Source: JBLXBZ01 sp048265185 (lineage in GTDB: Bacteria > Pseudomonadota > Alphaproteobacteria > Rhizobiales > Stappiaceae). Taken from it: a stretch of DNA of 64,000 nt. A program made the translations under genes and the position numbers. Under the pieces are notes generated by a model. The model made no database searches and was not told the origin of the DNA. It saw nothing but the letters and a program-made list of their open reading frames with translations. Location of the stretch: positions 620,001 to 684,000 of the forward strand of contig JBLXBZ010000002.1 of assembly GCA_048265185.1 (NCBI GenBank), written 5' to 3'. Each line of letters starts with the position of its first letter. Positions within the stretch are counted from its first letter, which is position 1. Shown piece after piece: positions 51,493 to 60,402 of the stretch.

Positions 51493-54159
51493 CTAGCCGA
51501 GGCAGCGATCGACAATGTCGCGAACGTCGGAGGAGAGGTCTTTTTGGGATGCGATCCGCTCTAACTCGGCCTTGGCCTTGTTGGCGCGGTTGCTTTCAAG
51601 AGTACGCCATGATCGGAAGGCTGATAGCAAACGAGCGGCGACTTGCGGGTTGCGCTTGTTCAGCGACAAGACGACATCGGCGACAAAGGCGTATCCAGCT
51701 CCGTCCGCACGGTTGAACTGCGCCTGATTGCCCATTGCGAATGCGCCTATCAGCGCACGTAGCCTGTTGGGGTTGTTGTAAGAAAACGCCGGATGTTTTG
51801 TCAGAAGTTGTATTTTTTCCAGCGTGTCGTCTTGAGGTGACGTGGCTTGAATGGAGAACCATTTATCAAGGGTTAAGGCGTCGTTTTGGTGGCGGGTGAA
51901 AAATGCGGCCAAAGCGTCTTGAGCTTGAGGCAGTCCTGCATGGGTCAAGGAGGTCACCGCCGCTAGGCGGTCGGTCATGTTGTTTGCCTTGGCGAAGCTC
52001 TCTTCAACCAGCTTGGCGTCCTCGTCGTCGCCTGTGTAGGCTCTGTAATCTAATAGTATATTGCGCAGCGCCCGCCGGCCTGCTGGTCCTGCGTCTGGGC
52101 TATAAGGCGCGCCGGGGTCCATATCTCCGGATATTTGATTGGCCGACGAGCGCAGGGCTTTCGCCGCGCGGCGACGCAGAGCCAAATGAGCGCGGGCGAT
52201 AGCTTCAGGATTCACGTTCGCGCCAATTTCACGCGCCACGTCGGCTTCCGTCGGAAGTTGTAGCGCGAGCGCCTTGTAGGCGGGGTCAAGAGCGTCGTCA
52301 TTTGCAGTGGTCTGGAGAGCTTTGAGCAAGGCGCAAATGGTGTTCTCGCCGTCATCGTCGTCCTGGTCAGAGGGCGTATGACCTTCCGTGATTCGCGTCG
52401 CCGCGGCCGCGAGAATGTTCAGGCTCAGTGTTTGCAAAGATTGCCAGCGGTTATAGGGATCTGGATCGTTTTGAGCGAGAAAGGCCAGATCTGCTCGTGT
52501 TACATCCGAGTTTAGGGTAACGGGAGCGGAAAAACCACGTAGCAGCGAAAGCGTCGGCTTGGATTTCACGCCGGTGAGGTGCAGCGTTTTGGAGCTTTCT
52601 TTCAAAATGATAAGATCGCCGTGCGTATTTTCATCGCTGTTGATAGGCATGTCCGCGCCGTCGGGGCCCACCAATCCCAAGCGAATGGGAATAACGTGAG
52701 GTTGCTTGTTCGCTTGGCCGGGGGTTGCTGGAACCACTTGTCGAAGCTCAAGCGTGAGGGTCTCTCGCTTCTCGTCGTAATGGCTTTTTACGTCAAGCGA
52801 AGGCGTTCCCGCCTGCTCATACCAGAGGGCGAATTGGTCGAGATCGGCGCCGCTTGCGTCGGAAAAGCATGTGAGGAAGGCTTCGATGGTCGTCGCGTCG
52901 CCGTCATGGCGCTGGAAGTAAAGGTCCATGCCGGAGCGAAAATTTTCTTCGCCGAGCAATGACTTCAGCATTCGAATGACTTCCGCGCCTTTTTCATAAA
53001 CCGTGGCGGTGTAGAAATTGTTGATCTGATGATATTGCCTTGGGCGCACGGGATGGGCCAGCGGTCCCGCGTCTTCGGAGAACTGTTGCGATTTCAATCG
53101 TTTGACGTCAGATATTCGTTTCACCGGTCGCGAGCGCATGTCGGAAGAAAATTCTTGGTCGCGAAAAACCGTCAGGCCTTCTTTCAAGCAAAGCTGAAAC
53201 CAGTCGCGGCATGTAATGCGGTTGCCGGTCCAATTATGAAAATACTCATGGGCGATGATGGCTTCGATCAAGGCGTAATCCTGATCTGTCGCCGTTTCCG
53301 GATCCGCCAATACGTATTTGTCATTGAAGATATTCAGACCCTTGTTTTCCATCGCGCCCATGTTGAAATCCGACACGGCGACGATATTGAAAACGTCAAG
53401 GTCATATTCCCGGCCAAAAACCTCCTCATCCCAGCGCATGGAGCGCTTCAGGCTGTCCATGGCCCAGCCGCAACGCTCTTCCTTGCCGTGCTCAACATAG
53501 ATGTTCAGATCGACGGGGCGCCCTGATTGCGTGACGTATTTTTCGCTGACGCAGGCGAGGTCTCCAGCCACCATGGCGAACAGATATGAGGGTTTGGGAT
53601 GGGGGTCGCGCCAAACGGCGAAGTGGCGTCCGCTCGCGCCGACGTCGCCGGTTTCGATCAGATTTCCGTTGCCGAGAAGAACAGGTGAGGACTTCTTGTC
53701 CGCTTCAATGCGCGTGGTGTAGACGGCGAGCACGTCCGGCCGGTCGAGAAAATATGTTATGCGGCGAAAGCCTTCCGCTTCGCATTGGGTGCAATATGCG
53801 CCGCTGGAGCGGTACAGCCCCATGAGCTGGGTGTTCGCCTCCGGATCGATCTGCGTGCTAATCTCCAGCTCAAAAGGCTCCGCTGGCGCGGATGAAATCA
53901 CCAAAACGTCGGAAGACGCTTCATATTCTGTTGGGCTAAGCTCTACGCCGTTCAATTTAATGCCGGTAAGTTTTAGCTCGTCTCCCGCCAGTTCGAGCGG
54001 CGCGCCAGCGTTTGACGGCTCGCGTAGGGCCAGATGCAGCCGCGAGACGACCGTCGTCGCATTGGGAGAGAGTTGAATGTCAAGATCCACCGTTGAGACT
54101 GAATAGGTCGTTGGGCGATAATCTTCGAGTCTTGTCGGCGCGCTGGTCTCGGATGTCAT
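51493..54159 (-). CDS. pepN: Aminopeptidase N
   Basis: Cytosolic M1 zinc aminopeptidase of 888 residues, the normal length. The substrate-binding GAMEN motif is at 268-272 and the zinc site HEYFH at 304-308 with Glu327 as third ligand (HExxH-x18-E). Four-domain M1 layout: N-terminal beta domain to about 190, catalytic domain to about 440, beta linker and helical C-terminal domain. Start ATG has a CTTAAGGAGAG-like site upstream on the minus strand. The methyltransferase gene ends 31 bases before it and may be cotranscribed. Confidence 0.95.
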   Translation of the reverse strand: MTSETSAPTRLEDYRPTTYSVSTVDLDIQLSPNATTVVSRLHLALREPSNAGAPLELAGDELKLTGIKLNGVELSPTEYEASSDVLVISSAPAEPFELEISTQIDPEANTQLMGLYRSSGAYCTQCEAEGFRRITYFLDRPDVLAVYTTRIEADKKSSPVLLGNGNLIETGDVGASGRHFAVWRDPHPKPSYLFAMVAGDLACVSEKYVTQSGRPVDLNIYVEHGKEERCGWAMDSLKRSMRWDEEVFGREYDLDVFNIVAVSDFNMGAMENKGLNIFNDKYVLADPETATDQDYALIEAIIAHEYFHNWTGNRITCRDWFQLCLKEGLTVFRDQEFSSDMRSRPVKRISDVKRLKSQQFSEDAGPLAHPVRPRQYHQINNFYTATVYEKGAEVIRMLKSLLGEENFRSGMDLYFQRHDGDATTIEAFLTCFSDASGADLDQFALWYEQAGTPSLDVKSHYDEKRETLTLELRQVVPATPGQANKQPHVIPIRLGLVGPDGADMPINSDENTHGDLIILKESSKTLHLTGVKSKPTLSLLRGFSAPVTLNSDVTRADLAFLAQNDPDPYNRWQSLQTLSLNILAAAATRITEGHTPSDQDDDDGENTICALLKALQTTANDDALDPAYKALALQLPTEADVAREIGANVNPEAIARAHLALRRRAAKALRSSANQISGDMDPGAPYSPDAGPAGRRALRNILLDYRAYTGDDEDAKLVEESFAKANNMTDRLAAVTSLTHAGLPQAQDALAAFFTRHQNDALTLDKWFSIQATSPQDDTLEKIQLLTKHPAFSYNNPNRLRALIGAFAMGNQAQFNRADGAGYAFVADVVLSLNKRNPQVAARLLSAFRSWRTLESNRANKAKAELERIASQKDLSSDVRDIVDRCLG

Positions 54160-54190
54160 TCAACTCTCCTTAAATTTTACGATTTTTGGT

Positions 54191-55231
54191 CTAATTCTTC
54201 TTGATGATCAAACCGAAACATGTGGATGCGAAGCCGTCGATCGCAAGTTTCAGATGCGGGGCGTCTGTGGTCCATTGTTCTTTCAATATATCCGGCCAAT
54301 CATTGACATAAGGTGGTATGTCTATGAACTGATCCATAGGCTGCGCGCCAATATTAAAATCAAGCGGCGCTACTTCATGACCCTTGGCCGTTAGGTCGGC
54401 GGCCAACTGTTCGAAGTGTCGTCTTTGATATAAGACGGTGACCCAGTCGTCGATGGTTTCATCGTCGTTCATGAAGTTAAATTCCGTGGTGTGGACGGCG
54501 ACGCCGCCCGACTTTAAAGTCTTAAGAGAATTTTCAATGAAATCCAGACCTTTATGTAAGCTTCCAAGGTGCTCCAGTGCGCAAATTGACCAGCAAAAGT
54601 CATAGTTCGTCACGTTGTCGGGGATGGCGTTCATGTCCAGATATTGCAGCTTGACGTTGGCGTCGAACGTCGTTCGGTCAACCAGTTCGGCGCGATAGGC
54701 CTTCTCAATGGTGTTCGTGTATTCTTTTGTTCCGCTCCAGATCTTCGCCGCCTCGTTTTCGGGGGGGAGGTCGGTCACCAGAACCTGAACGCCTTCAGAA
54801 GCGAGGAAAGAGGGAATTGGCTCTTCGCCGCAGCCAAAGCCGAGGCCGCGTTTGCCGGGCGCTAGGCAGTCGTATTCGTGGAGGGCTTGTAAAACATAAA
54901 CGTATTCCCACAGCTTCCGATGGAAAAAAACAGGCATGCGCAGACAATTGGCCCAATAGGCGGCCCAGTCGCTTTCCAGATCGGCTTGAGTGGAGGGTTT
55001 GCTGGCTAGCCCTACATGAACGCGCGATAAATCATCGCGTTGCGGCAGCTCTCTTGCGAGGCGGCGCGCAATTTCGTAGCCCATGTTTTTAATATTCATT
55101 CGAAGGAAATCAATATCTTTTGTTTTTTCCCATAGGGGGTTTATATTAGGGTTTTTGTCGTTTTTTACGAGTTTTACTTGACGCCATATTTGCTCATTTA
55201 GTGTGTGTTCAATGTCATTTCCTTCACTCAT
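54191..55231 (-). CDS. Putative class I SAM-dependent methyltransferase
   Basis: A 346-residue protein. The SAM-binding Rossmann motif is KRGLGFGCGEEPIPSFLASEG near 128-148, then VLVTDLPPENEAA; later FCWSICALEHLG gives a motif-II-like block near 232 and LKSGGVAVHTTEF near 260. The substrate is unknown; such enzymes often lie with glycan or surface-polysaccharide genes, but no such neighbour is present. The 5' end and the upstream 300 bases are AT-rich, unlike most of the window, which may signal acquisition. Possibly cotranscribed with pepN. Confidence 0.8.
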   Translation of the reverse strand: MSEGNDIEHTLNEQIWRQVKLVKNDKNPNINPLWEKTKDIDFLRMNIKNMGYEIARRLARELPQRDDLSRVHVGLASKPSTQADLESDWAAYWANCLRMPVFFHRKLWEYVYVLQALHEYDCLAPGKRGLGFGCGEEPIPSFLASEGVQVLVTDLPPENEAAKIWSGTKEYTNTIEKAYRAELVDRTTFDANVKLQYLDMNAIPDNVTNYDFCWSICALEHLGSLHKGLDFIENSLKTLKSGGVAVHTTEFNFMNDDETIDDWVTVLYQRRHFEQLAADLTAKGHEVAPLDFNIGAQPMDQFIDIPPYVNDWPDILKEQWTTDAPHLKLAIDGFASTCFGLIIKKN

Positions 55232-55547
55232 GACTACCTTCCATTAAATTCTAGAGGGTGTTTTGAATTGTCTCTGTTTGTTCTTATTTTTATTATTTTT
55301 TATGCACAAGTTTTATGATGAATTTCGATTTTTCTGGAAAATTTTTTTCTGTAAATATTAAATTTTTACATGAGCGGTAATATGAAATAGAAATCGTGTC
55401 GTAGAAAATCTGTGAAATGAGGTGGGCGCGTTTCTGAATTGGCGTGTGGAAGGGCTGACTTTCTGGTTGGTGGATAATACTCTTAAAATGTCTTTTCAAA
55501 GATGACTGTTTTGTTCGCGTGCAAATACAAATGTCCAAGAGCCCGTA
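55232..55547. promoter_or_regulatory. AT-rich divergent promoter region
   Basis: About 315 AT-rich bases between the methyltransferase gene (minus) and the cyclase gene (plus). Both promoters must lie here; many AT-rich hexamers occur and none stands out. No supported gene. Confidence 0.4.
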
Positions 55548-57422
55548 ATGATCAAGAAAAAACAGTTTGGATACGGACGTCTATCGCTTCGCTGGATTTT
55601 CGGACTCGCCTTTGGCGCGCTTGTCGGAATTTCGATTCTGCTTGTGCTGTATCTTGCGGTCATGGCGAATAAGGAGAATACGTTTTCTTTATTGAACGAT
55701 AAGGCTGTGTTGATCACGCGTTCTCTGGAGCGTGAAATTCGAGGCCACCTTGATCCGGCGGAAAGCGTCGTTAAGGCGCTGAAACGAATGTTCGACGACG
55801 CCGAATTATCTTTGGATGACCCTGCGGGAACTGAGATCGCGTTAAAGGCGGCTGTTTTCGCCAATGACGCGATTAATGTGTTGATGGTGACGCAGGTCAC
55901 GGGACAGCAATTCGGCATATACACCTCCGGCGACGGCAAACTTTGGCCTTTTGAGAAAGAACCGGTTTCCGCTTCCGCCAGCATAGAAGTTTTTCCAACG
56001 ATACATGCGCAATCTCCGCCGGTTTGGGGACCTTTGGTTTCGGCGGAGGGGCAGATATTCGCAAATGTGACGGTTCCATTGGTGCGCGATGGCCGTCTGG
56101 CGGCCTATTTGACGGCGGCCGTCTCCATGCAAGCTTTGGGGGAGCTGGTTAAAAGTCTGGACGATGGAAATGACGCCACGGTTTTCATCATCGCGGGGGA
56201 AGATGAAATCGTTGCGCATTCAGACGTTGAGGAGCTCCAGTCCGGAGGGAAGGTTTCCGCGCAACTTCCCGCCTCGTTGGAGGATGTCTCCGATCCGGTG
56301 TTGTTGCAGATGATGCAAACGGCAACCATGCCTGGCTTCGCGCGCGCTCAGAAGCTTGGCGTTAGCGTTCGGCAGGTTTCTTTGGGAAGCGCCAGCTCCG
56401 AATTTCTCGTCATGACGATCAAGTTGCATGGATACGGACCTGAAACCTGGATGGTCGGGGAGTATTTCAAGGCGACGAGCGTGTCTCGGGAGGTGCACCG
56501 GTTGCGAGGCTCGGCGATTGCTGGAGGGATCGCCGCGGGTTTGGCGGTTCTTCTGGCCGTATGGCTTTCACACCGGGCCGCGCGACCTTTGCGCGCGGTT
56601 GCGGCGCGTGCGCGGGTGGTTGCGGAGCTGAACTTTGACGCAGTTAAACCGCTGCCGCGTAGCAGGGTGCGCGAGCTGGATCAGGTCTCCCTTGCATTTA
56701 ACGCGATGGTGATTGGTCTAAAGGCTATGAACACCTATGTTCCCCGCAGTCTTTTCAATAAGCTGTTGCGGTTGGGAGGGGCGGATGCGGCCACAGCCCG
56801 GGAAGCTGAATTGACAATGATATTTACCGATATCGTCGGGTTCACTTCATTGTCAGAGCATATGAGCGCGTCGCAGACGGCTAAGGTTCTTAACGACCAT
56901 TTCGCGATATTGGTTGAGGCCGTCGAAAAGGAAGGCGGCACGGTAGACAAGTTTGTCGGCGATGGCATGTTGGCGTTTTGGGGCGCGCCTGACGAAAGGC
57001 TGGATCACGCGCAAGCTGCGGTGCGAGCGTCTCAGGCGATCGCGCGCGCCGTTCGCGCCGCCAATGAGCGTTCTTCTGATGAGTATCCGTTTATCCGGTT
57101 GCGCGTTGGCGTTCACACAGGGCAGGCCGTGGTGGGGAACGTGGGAGCGCTTGATCGCTGGAATTATACGGTGGTTGGCGACGCGGTGAATGTTTCCGAG
57201 CGTCTTCAATCGCTCGGCCGGGAGATCAGTCCTGATGACGAGGTTGTGATATTAGCAAGCGACACTACGGTGCGGAAACTTTCACTTCATGTGAAAAGAG
57301 AGAAGATTGGAACGCATAACCTGCGGGGGCGAAGAGAAAGCGTTATTGTTTGGCGTATTAGAGAGGAAGAAACGCAAGCCGATTGTGCCGATGGACAGCG
57401 CAACGGAGTCGAAGTCGCGTGA
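55548..57422 (+). CDS. Membrane class III adenylate/guanylate cyclase
   Basis: Produces a cyclic nucleotide second messenger in response to a periplasmic signal. The 624-residue protein has membrane segments at about 18-42 and 322-343 around a Cache-type sensor domain with GTEIALKAAVFANDAINVLMV. A HAMP-like stretch follows (about 345-395). The catalytic domain (about 420-600) has the metal-binding Asp pair in MIFTDIVGFTSLSE and VGDGMLAFWGAP, and GVHTGQAVVGNVGALDRWNYTVVG for nucleotide binding. Substrate-selecting residues cannot be judged safely by eye, so ATP or GTP is open; cAMP is typical. A cupin-like gene follows by 12 bases. Confidence 0.9.
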   Translation: MIKKKQFGYGRLSLRWIFGLAFGALVGISILLVLYLAVMANKENTFSLLNDKAVLITRSLEREIRGHLDPAESVVKALKRMFDDAELSLDDPAGTEIALKAAVFANDAINVLMVTQVTGQQFGIYTSGDGKLWPFEKEPVSASASIEVFPTIHAQSPPVWGPLVSAEGQIFANVTVPLVRDGRLAAYLTAAVSMQALGELVKSLDDGNDATVFIIAGEDEIVAHSDVEELQSGGKVSAQLPASLEDVSDPVLLQMMQTATMPGFARAQKLGVSVRQVSLGSASSEFLVMTIKLHGYGPETWMVGEYFKATSVSREVHRLRGSAIAGGIAAGLAVLLAVWLSHRAARPLRAVAARARVVAELNFDAVKPLPRSRVRELDQVSLAFNAMVIGLKAMNTYVPRSLFNKLLRLGGADAATAREAELTMIFTDIVGFTSLSEHMSASQTAKVLNDHFAILVEAVEKEGGTVDKFVGDGMLAFWGAPDERLDHAQAAVRASQAIARAVRAANERSSDEYPFIRLRVGVHTGQAVVGNVGALDRWNYTVVGDAVNVSERLQSLGREISPDDEVVILASDTTVRKLSLHVKREKIGTHNLRGRRESVIVWRIREEETQADCADGQRNGVEVA

Positions 57423-57434
57423 CGTGGCGCGCCA

Positions 57435-58103
57435 ATGCTGGGGAACGCTTTGAGTGGTAAATTTTACAATGGGCATTTGCTTGAAGGAGATGGCGGCGCC
57501 TTGGCGCGCGCCGTTGAGTTGAGCGAAGCTTTTCTGGAAAACCTGCCGCAAGACGAGGACGGGCAAGAGCTTGCGCTGCGTGTTCTGATAGATGAGATCG
57601 GCGCTGACGTGCGGGCTGGCGCATGGTCCTTTTCGCAATTGCTGTTTGAGCAGGAGGCTATTGTTCGGCTTTATAAGTCGTCGTCGCCGACTGGGCGAAT
57701 TAAATTGCAGGTGTTTGTTTTGGGGGAAGGGGACGCGCATCCAGCCCATGCCCACCAAGATCTTTTGAGCTGTCAGATTGTGCTCGACGGCGTGGTCAAT
57801 GTTCAGGAATATAGCCTTGTAAGACGCGTTGCGCCCGATAAAATTGAGGTGCGTACGGAAGAGCCGAAGACGTTGAGAGCCGGTGAAGGGTTTTTCACCT
57901 TGCAAATGAAGAATAACGTTCATTCTCAGGCGGGCGGCGCGCCGAAAACTGTTCTGTTGAATATCAACTGGCAAGGTTGGTCGCAAAGTCGGCCTGAATT
58001 GATTCGTCCTGAAATGGCTTATGGGCGCCGATATTTGGATCTGGAGAACGCACAGTCGACTGGGGAGGAAGGGCGCTTTTTCATCTCCGACGCGCCGCTT
58101 TAA
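57435..58103 (+). CDS. Cupin-like protein of unknown function
   Basis: A 222-residue soluble protein. The first 80 residues are helical. A cupin-type barrel follows with VLGEGDAHPAHAHQDLLSCQIVLDG near 97-121 (HPAHAHQD could bind metal) and a second conserved strand pair GEGFFTLQMKNNVHSQAGG with another His near 172. The pattern resembles cysteine-dioxygenase-like folds, but I cannot assign a substrate. It lies 12 bases after the cyclase gene and is probably in the same transcript. Confidence 0.7.
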   Translation: MLGNALSGKFYNGHLLEGDGGALARAVELSEAFLENLPQDEDGQELALRVLIDEIGADVRAGAWSFSQLLFEQEAIVRLYKSSSPTGRIKLQVFVLGEGDAHPAHAHQDLLSCQIVLDGVVNVQEYSLVRRVAPDKIEVRTEEPKTLRAGEGFFTLQMKNNVHSQAGGAPKTVLLNINWQGWSQSRPELIRPEMAYGRRYLDLENAQSTGEEGRFFISDAPL

Positions 58104-58126
58104 CGAGTGCTCGTTGTTGATTTTTT
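58102..58126 (+). terminator. Weak terminator after the cupin-like gene
   Basis: AACGA at 58102-58106 pairs with TCGTT at 58111-58115 around a four-base loop; six Ts follow at 58121-58126. The stem is short and starts in the stop codon. Confidence 0.4.
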
Positions 58127-58435
58127 GGTTTTTAGGATGCTGTTTAAACGGTGTTACTCTACGTAAATTTCTGCTTTTTCAGTTGTAAGAAAATAGAAAC
58201 TCCGACAAAAAGGCGTGAATAGCCTTATAAACTGACCGCCATATACACAGGCGTCACAGTTTTGTGGTTAGGCGTATTATTCAGGGCGGCGGCGTCTGAC
58301 TGGCGCTCGATGCGTGGGCTCAAACGTGGATGTCGCCTTAAGTCGTTCATTTGATGGCGGATTGTGTTGTGAAATCAATTTTACACAAGGCGGCGCGCCC
58401 TATAATGTCCAGACATTACACGCTGGAGGGGTCCT
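58104..58435. other. Non-coding region before the ABC operon
   Basis: About 330 bases without a supported gene. Apart from the weak terminator at the start and the promoter with operator-like repeat at 58380-58418 nothing recognisable is seen. Confidence 0.5.
58380..58418 (+). promoter_or_regulatory. Promoter with overlapping operator of the ABC operon
   Basis: A perfect -10 box TATAAT lies at 58401-58406, with TTTACA at 58380-58385 as a short-spaced (15 bases) -35 box. A perfect inverted repeat TAATGTC-CA-GACATTA covers 58403-58418, overlapping the -10 box and the likely start site near 58413. A repressor bound there would block transcription. The GTG start of the first gene is at 58436 after GGAGGGG. 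Confidence 0.6.
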
Positions 58436-60343
58436 GTGAACGTTTTGTCCATAGATGGTTTGACCGTTGAATTCCAAACTGCGGAAGGTGTTTCCAAAGC
58501 TGTGAACGACGTGTCGTTCGCTGTTCCGGAGAATAAAACCGTAGCATTGGTCGGCGAGTCCGGGTCTGGCAAGACCGTCATCTCTCAAACGATCATGGGG
58601 TTGTTGCCTTCCATGGCGAAAGTCACCGGGGGAAGCGTGATCTTGCGAGATCCGCGCGGGGCGCTAGAAGACGTGAATATTGTCGGGATCGACCGGGCAG
58701 GTCCGAAAATGCGGGCTATTCGCGGTAATCGCATTGCGATTATCTTCCAGGAGCCGATGACGTCGCTGTCGCCCTTGCATACGATTGGCGATCAAATCGG
58801 TGAAGCGGCCATGTTGCACCGGAACGTTGATCGGGGACAGGCGCGAGAATTAACTCGCGAGATGCTTCGCTTGGTTCACTTTCCAAATCCGGATCGGGCG
58901 CTTGATTCTTATGCTTTCGAATTGTCTGGAGGCTTGCGCCAGCGAGCGATGATCGCCATGGCGATGATTTGCCATCCGGCGCTTTTGATCGCCGATGAGC
59001 CGACCACGGCGCTTGACGTGACGATTCAGGCGGAAATCCTTAAATTGATCAAGGACGTTCAGGCTGAGCTGAATATGTCCGTATTGATGATCACGCATGA
59101 TTTTGGCGTCGTGGCCAATATGGCCGACGAGGTGGTGGTGATTTATCATGGGCGCATCATGGAGAAAGGCTCCGCGCGGCAGCTCTTCGATAATCCCCAG
59201 CATGATTATCTGAAAGCGCTTTTGAACGCCGTTCCCCGTTTCAACATGGATAAGGAGCGGCGCCTCGTCCCCATCCGGGCGATTCAAACGGACGCTAGCA
59301 AGCTTATGGGCGTTAATTCCCGCTCTGCGGCTACGAGCGTTTCCGCCTCCGACGCGCCTTTGGTGCGGGTTGAACATGTGGTGAAGAAATTCGCTACGAG
59401 GAAAGGCAGCTTGTTGAAGTCGACTCCGAGCGAAGTCATTGCTCTTGACGACATCAACCTGACGATCAAACGCGGCGAGTGTCTTGGTCTCGTGGGAGAA
59501 TCCGGATCGGGCAAAACCACGGCCGCCATGTCAATTTTGCGCGCGATCAAGGTGACGGAGGGGAAAATTCTCTATGACCGCGGCGATGGTCCGGTGAATA
59601 TTCTCGACCTTCAGGGCGAGGATTTGTTTGATTACCGCCGTCGGGTCCAGTTGATTTTTCAGGATCCCTTTTCCTCGCTTAACCCGCGCATGACCGTCAA
59701 TGACATTTTGATGGAGCCACTGGTGATCCATAATGTGGGATCGGCGCAGGAACGCGCCCAGCGCGTGCGCGATCTCGTGGAGTTGGTGGGGCTCGACCCA
59801 AGATTTTTGCGTCGCTATCCGCATTCTTTCTCCGGGGGGCAGCGCCAAAGAATTGGCATCGCGCGAGCTCTGGCGCTGAACCCGGAATTCATTCTATGCG
59901 ATGAGCCGACATCGGCGCTCGACGTGTCCGTGCAGGCGCAAATTCTCAATCTTTTACAGGATTTGAAACGGGAACTCGGACTGACCTATCTGTTCGTCAG
60001 CCACAATCTCGCCGTGGTGGATTACATCGCTGACCGGGTGGCGGTGATGTGCAAGGGGCGTGTGGTGGAGGTGGGGCCTACGCGGGAGGTGGTCGACGCG
60101 CCGCAACATCCTTACACCAAGGCGCTGCTGGCGAGCGTTCCTGAGCCTGATTTGAATGCGCCGCTTGATTTCACCGCCCTTGGCGCGCAGCGCTCGTCGG
60201 AGCCGGAGAATTGGCCGGAGCCGTATCGACTGGCGCCCGGCGAGCGGCCGACGCTGGTTCCATGCGGTGAGGAGCATTACGTTTGCGCGCCGGGATTGGC
60301 CATGAAGGGGGCGGGAAATGACGCCAGTCTGGCGACGACGTGA
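58436..60343 (+). CDS. Fused ABC transporter ATPase (DppD-DppF type)
   Basis: Two oligopeptide-importer ATPases in one chain, 635 residues. First half (about 1-270): Walker A VGESGSGKT near 40, signature LSGGLRQR near 162, Walker B LLIADEPT. Second half (about 305-590): Walker A VGESGSGKT near 353, signature FSGGQRQR near 465, Walker B FILCDEPT. Each half ends with an oligopeptide-transporter C-terminal motif. GTG 58436 with GGAGGGG upstream is the start. It is the first gene of an importer operon with binding protein and two permeases. Substrate probably peptides or related compounds. Confidence 0.92.
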   Translation: MNVLSIDGLTVEFQTAEGVSKAVNDVSFAVPENKTVALVGESGSGKTVISQTIMGLLPSMAKVTGGSVILRDPRGALEDVNIVGIDRAGPKMRAIRGNRIAIIFQEPMTSLSPLHTIGDQIGEAAMLHRNVDRGQARELTREMLRLVHFPNPDRALDSYAFELSGGLRQRAMIAMAMICHPALLIADEPTTALDVTIQAEILKLIKDVQAELNMSVLMITHDFGVVANMADEVVVIYHGRIMEKGSARQLFDNPQHDYLKALLNAVPRFNMDKERRLVPIRAIQTDASKLMGVNSRSAATSVSASDAPLVRVEHVVKKFATRKGSLLKSTPSEVIALDDINLTIKRGECLGLVGESGSGKTTAAMSILRAIKVTEGKILYDRGDGPVNILDLQGEDLFDYRRRVQLIFQDPFSSLNPRMTVNDILMEPLVIHNVGSAQERAQRVRDLVELVGLDPRFLRRYPHSFSGGQRQRIGIARALALNPEFILCDEPTSALDVSVQAQILNLLQDLKRELGLTYLFVSHNLAVVDYIADRVAVMCKGRVVEVGPTREVVDAPQHPYTKALLASVPEPDLNAPLDFTALGAQRSSEPENWPEPYRLAPGERPTLVPCGEEHYVCAPGLAMKGAGNDASLATT

Positions 60344-60402
60344 TGATTGCGAAGTGAAAGTGGCGAGGCGCCAATAAAGATGATGTGCAAGGGGGCGATA
60401 TT

